Origin: Sphingorhabdus_B arenilitoris
GTDB taxonomy: Bacteria; Pseudomonadota; Alphaproteobacteria; Sphingomonadales; Sphingomonadaceae
Direction of reading: 5' to 3'
DNA length: 64,000 bases
NCBI RefSeq assembly: GCF_042651485.1
Contig: NZ_JBHSDH010000013.1
Location: 124,001-188,000, forward strand
Shown here: positions 62,324 through 64,000 of the stretch, in pieces
How the letters are laid out: each line of letters begins with the position of its first letter
Position numbering within the stretch: position 1 is the first letter of the stretch
Notes under the pieces: generated by a model
The model's input: the letters and a program-made list of their open reading frames with translations, nothing else
Told to the model about the DNA's origin: nothing
Database searches by the model: none
Position numbers and translations under genes: made by a program

Positions 62324-62489
62324 GGAATTCATGGGTCTGCACTGGCTCTCAATCACCAAATATATGAAATTCATACATAAAATATATTATCTAAAGCGGC
62401 GGTACGGATGGTGACACTAATTAATTTGAACAGGGGATATAAAAATAAAACAATAAAAACAGGGATATAACACTTGTCGTTATAACTTT

Positions 62490-62535
62490 CCCATAATTTC
62501 CCCCTTTTCATCCATGAAATCCCATGTTAGGCCCA
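62490..62535 (-). promoter_or_regulatory. Probable MraZ-box array upstream of mraZ
   Basis: On the minus strand TGGG-type boxes recur: CCCA/CCCC on the plus strand at 62490, 62500, 62521 and 62532, with a weaker CCA near 62512, that is every 10-11 bases. MraZ of E. coli binds direct TGGGN repeats with about 10-base spacing upstream of its own gene. The array lies 110-160 bases before the mraZ start and within the gene-free stretch 62324-62647, whose remainder is AT-rich (62380-62480) with a repeated ACAGGG(G)ATATAA at 62430-62442 and 62459-62470. Confidence 0.5.
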
Positions 62536-62647
62536 TCTCAATCTAGGGGTGGATTTCCTATTGCTATGACCGTTCGGTGCGGTCGCGCAGGAACCGTGTG
62601 TTTCTGCGGCTGAGGATCTGCGCCCCGCTACCGGGGAATTGGGATCA

Positions 62648-63142
62648 GTGTCTGAGGGTTTTTCATATGGTGGGGCGGGGCTGTCGATAATCGACGGCAA
62701 GGGCCGCGCGACCATACCCGCAGAGCTGCGTGACGTTGTGCAAAAATCGAGCGGCGGAAACCATGTCTGCATCGCGCGTCACCCCGACCTGCCTTGCTTG
62801 ATCGGTTATGGCCGCACGGAGCGCGAGCAGGCGCGCCGCGATATAGATGAAATGCGCCGCGTCGCGATTGCCAATGGTCAAACCGATTTTGACGATGAAA
62901 TGATCGGCGATATTGCGGCGTCGATCAACGAAACCAATTTTGAGGCAAGCGGGCGTTTCGTGCTCAGTCAGCGCGAACGGCATTTCGGGCGATTGAATGA
63001 CCGCGTGTTTTTCCACGGGGTAAATACCCGTTTCCTGATGTGGGACCCCGAAGTCTTTATGGCGAGTGCGCCGACCAAGTTTAAGCATGCAAGGGAAGAA
63101 CTGGAATATCTGCTCGCAACTGCCGGAAAGGGTTCAAAATGA
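62648..63142 (+). CDS. mraZ: Transcriptional regulator MraZ
   Basis: 164 residues from GTG 62648; a TTG at 62639 is in frame and also possible. Double SpoVT-AbrB-like domain: GLSIIDGKGRATIPAELRD in the first, and a second half ending in EELEYLLATAG. It controls the division and cell wall cluster that it heads. The stop overlaps the rsmH ATG by 4 bases. Confidence 0.93.
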   Translation: MSEGFSYGGAGLSIIDGKGRATIPAELRDVVQKSSGGNHVCIARHPDLPCLIGYGRTEREQARRDIDEMRRVAIANGQTDFDDEMIGDIAASINETNFEASGRFVLSQRERHFGRLNDRVFFHGVNTRFLMWDPEVFMASAPTKFKHAREELEYLLATAGKGSK

Positions 63143-64000
63143 CCGGCAATGCTGACCATATTCCCGTGCTTCTCGATGAAGTAATTCGCTCTCTGGCCAT
63201 CACCCCTGGCGCGGAGATTGTGGATGGTACCTTTGGGGCCGGTGGATATAGCGAAGCCATGCTTCGCAGCGGCGCGCGTGTATTCGCGTTTGACCGCGAT
63301 CCCGACGCCCTGTCAGAAGGTGCTGACCTTGCAGGCCAGCATGAGGGCGCCTTGCGTCTTTATGCGGCCTGCTTTTCTATTATGGATCATGCGCTGGCCG
63401 AGGACAATGTTGACGCGGTCGATGGCGTGGTCCTCGATATTGGTGTCTCATCAATGCAGCTGGACCGGGCCGAGCGCGGTTTTTCCTTTCAAAAGGACGG
63501 CCCGCTTGACATGCGCATGTCGCAAGATGGCGAAAGCGCCGCTGATTTTGTAAATGAGGCGGATGAGGAAGTGATCGCCAATGTCATTTTCCGCTATGGT
63601 GAGGAGCATCGTTCCCGCCGTATCGCACGGTCAATTGTCGCTGCGCGGCCGCTATCCACCACCGCTGAACTTGCTGCTGTTGTGCGCAAAGCGGTGGGCC
63701 ATAAACCCGGCGCGCCAAAGGATCCGGCGACCCGCACATTTCAGGCAATTCGCATTTATATTAACGGCGAGCTGGATGAGCTGGTAAACGGTCTTGATGC
63801 TGCCGAACGGCTGCTTCGGCCCGGCGGGCGGCTCGTTGTTGTGACTTTTCACAGCCTTGAAGACCGGATTGTGAAGCAATTTTTCCGCGAACGGAGCGGG
63901 GCAGGCGGCAATGCATCGCGCCATATGCCTTTAATTGCCACGAAAGGGCCTGAACCGACTTTTGCCAAGGCCGATAAAGCCATCCGCCCGTCAAAGGCGG
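63139..64000 (+). CDS. rsmH: 16S rRNA methyltransferase RsmH (MraW), 3' end outside window
   Basis: ATG 63139; the frame stays open to the right edge (287 codons visible). The protein methylates N4 of C1402 in 16S rRNA. Visible: HIPVLLDEVI at the start, VDGTFGAGGYS (SAM-binding), FDRDPDAL, VVLDIGVSSMQLDRAERGFSF and TFHSLEDRIVK, all typical. The usual next genes of the cluster (ftsL, ftsI, mur genes) should follow outside the window. Confidence 0.95.
   Translation, partial: MTGNADHIPVLLDEVIRSLAITPGAEIVDGTFGAGGYSEAMLRSGARVFAFDRDPDALSEGADLAGQHEGALRLYAACFSIMDHALAEDNVDAVDGVVLDIGVSSMQLDRAERGFSFQKDGPLDMRMSQDGESAADFVNEADEEVIANVIFRYGEEHRSRRIARSIVAARPLSTTAELAAVVRKAVGHKPGAPKDPATRTFQAIRIYINGELDELVNGLDAAERLLRPGGRLVVVTFHSLEDRIVKQFFRERSGAGGNASRHMPLIATKGPEPTFAKADKAIRPSKA

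Noticed and set aside
62400..62475. 20-codon ORF in the AT-rich stretch before mraZ (starts near 62408)
   Set aside because: Lys/Ile/Asn-rich by base composition alone, with no ribosome site; probably chance.
1..64000. tRNA, rRNA, insertion sequences, prophage, attachment sites
   Set aside because: Intergenic gaps were read for TPsiC-like motifs and inverted ends; none was convincing, and no transposase or phage gene is present.

Overview
The window is a continuous piece of bacterial chromosome of ordinary, mostly core content. The proteins and gene orders point to the Alphaproteobacteria, most likely order Sphingomonadales (Sphingopyxis/Sphingorhabdus-like): ispH-thrB-rnhA, argS-SPOR-nagZ-scpA-scpB-tatABC, xerD next to accA, mraZ-rsmH, and many small lipoproteins. 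GTG and TTG starts and 4-base overlapping stop/start pairs are common. I saw no rRNA, tRNA, insertion sequence, prophage or CRISPR array. The genus is inference; no marker RNA is present.

Layout. 1-10.7 kb: the end of an unknown gene, an Ala/Pro/Cys repeat lipoprotein, a DUF6969-like protein, a patatin-like lipase with a DUF1287 protein, then radA-cvpA-NifU-like-antiporter on the + strand, facing aroK-aroB. 10.7-20 kb: two envelope proteins, xerD, accA, serB and miaA (starts overlapping head to head), and ilvB-ilvN-ilvC. 20-25.4 kb, mostly minus: BLUF photoreceptor, a secreted Cys-pentad repeat protein, a YHS lipoprotein, nitronate monooxygenase, and leuA behind what looks like a leucine attenuator; sodC diverges from it. 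25.5-37 kb: a MerR regulator with its own operator and an acyl-CoA dehydrogenase, a chemoreceptor, a Ca-binding-type exoprotein, cell wall hydrolase, cysK, an MFS exporter, a DUF885 protein and a DUF4349 lipoprotein.

37-44.4 kb is a Tad/Flp pilus locus (cpaA, B, C, D, E, tadB, tadC) that lacks the motor ATPase cpaF/tadA and any Flp pilin gene. 44.4-52 kb: alpha/beta hydrolase plus a D-arginine-dehydrogenase-like oxidase, rnhA/thrB/ispH, a lipoprotein, argS and a SPOR protein. 52.3-56.5 kb: nagZ-scpA-scpB-tatA-tatB-tatC and a small entericidin-type lipoprotein. 56.5-64 kb: a zinc-type TonB receptor with a Zur-box-like palindrome, purT, a second and fungal-like cysteine synthase, two envelope proteins of unknown role, and the start of the division/cell-wall cluster (mraZ, rsmH, running off the window).

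Branched-chain amino acid synthesis (ilvBNC, leuA), cysteine synthesis (two synthases), aromatic synthesis (aroKB), Tat export and chromosome condensation (scpAB) are the main coherent functions. The best candidates for new biology are the Cys-pentad secreted protein, the entericidin leader hairpin, the leuA leader and the motorless Tad locus. None of these is proven here; each rests on sequence reading only.
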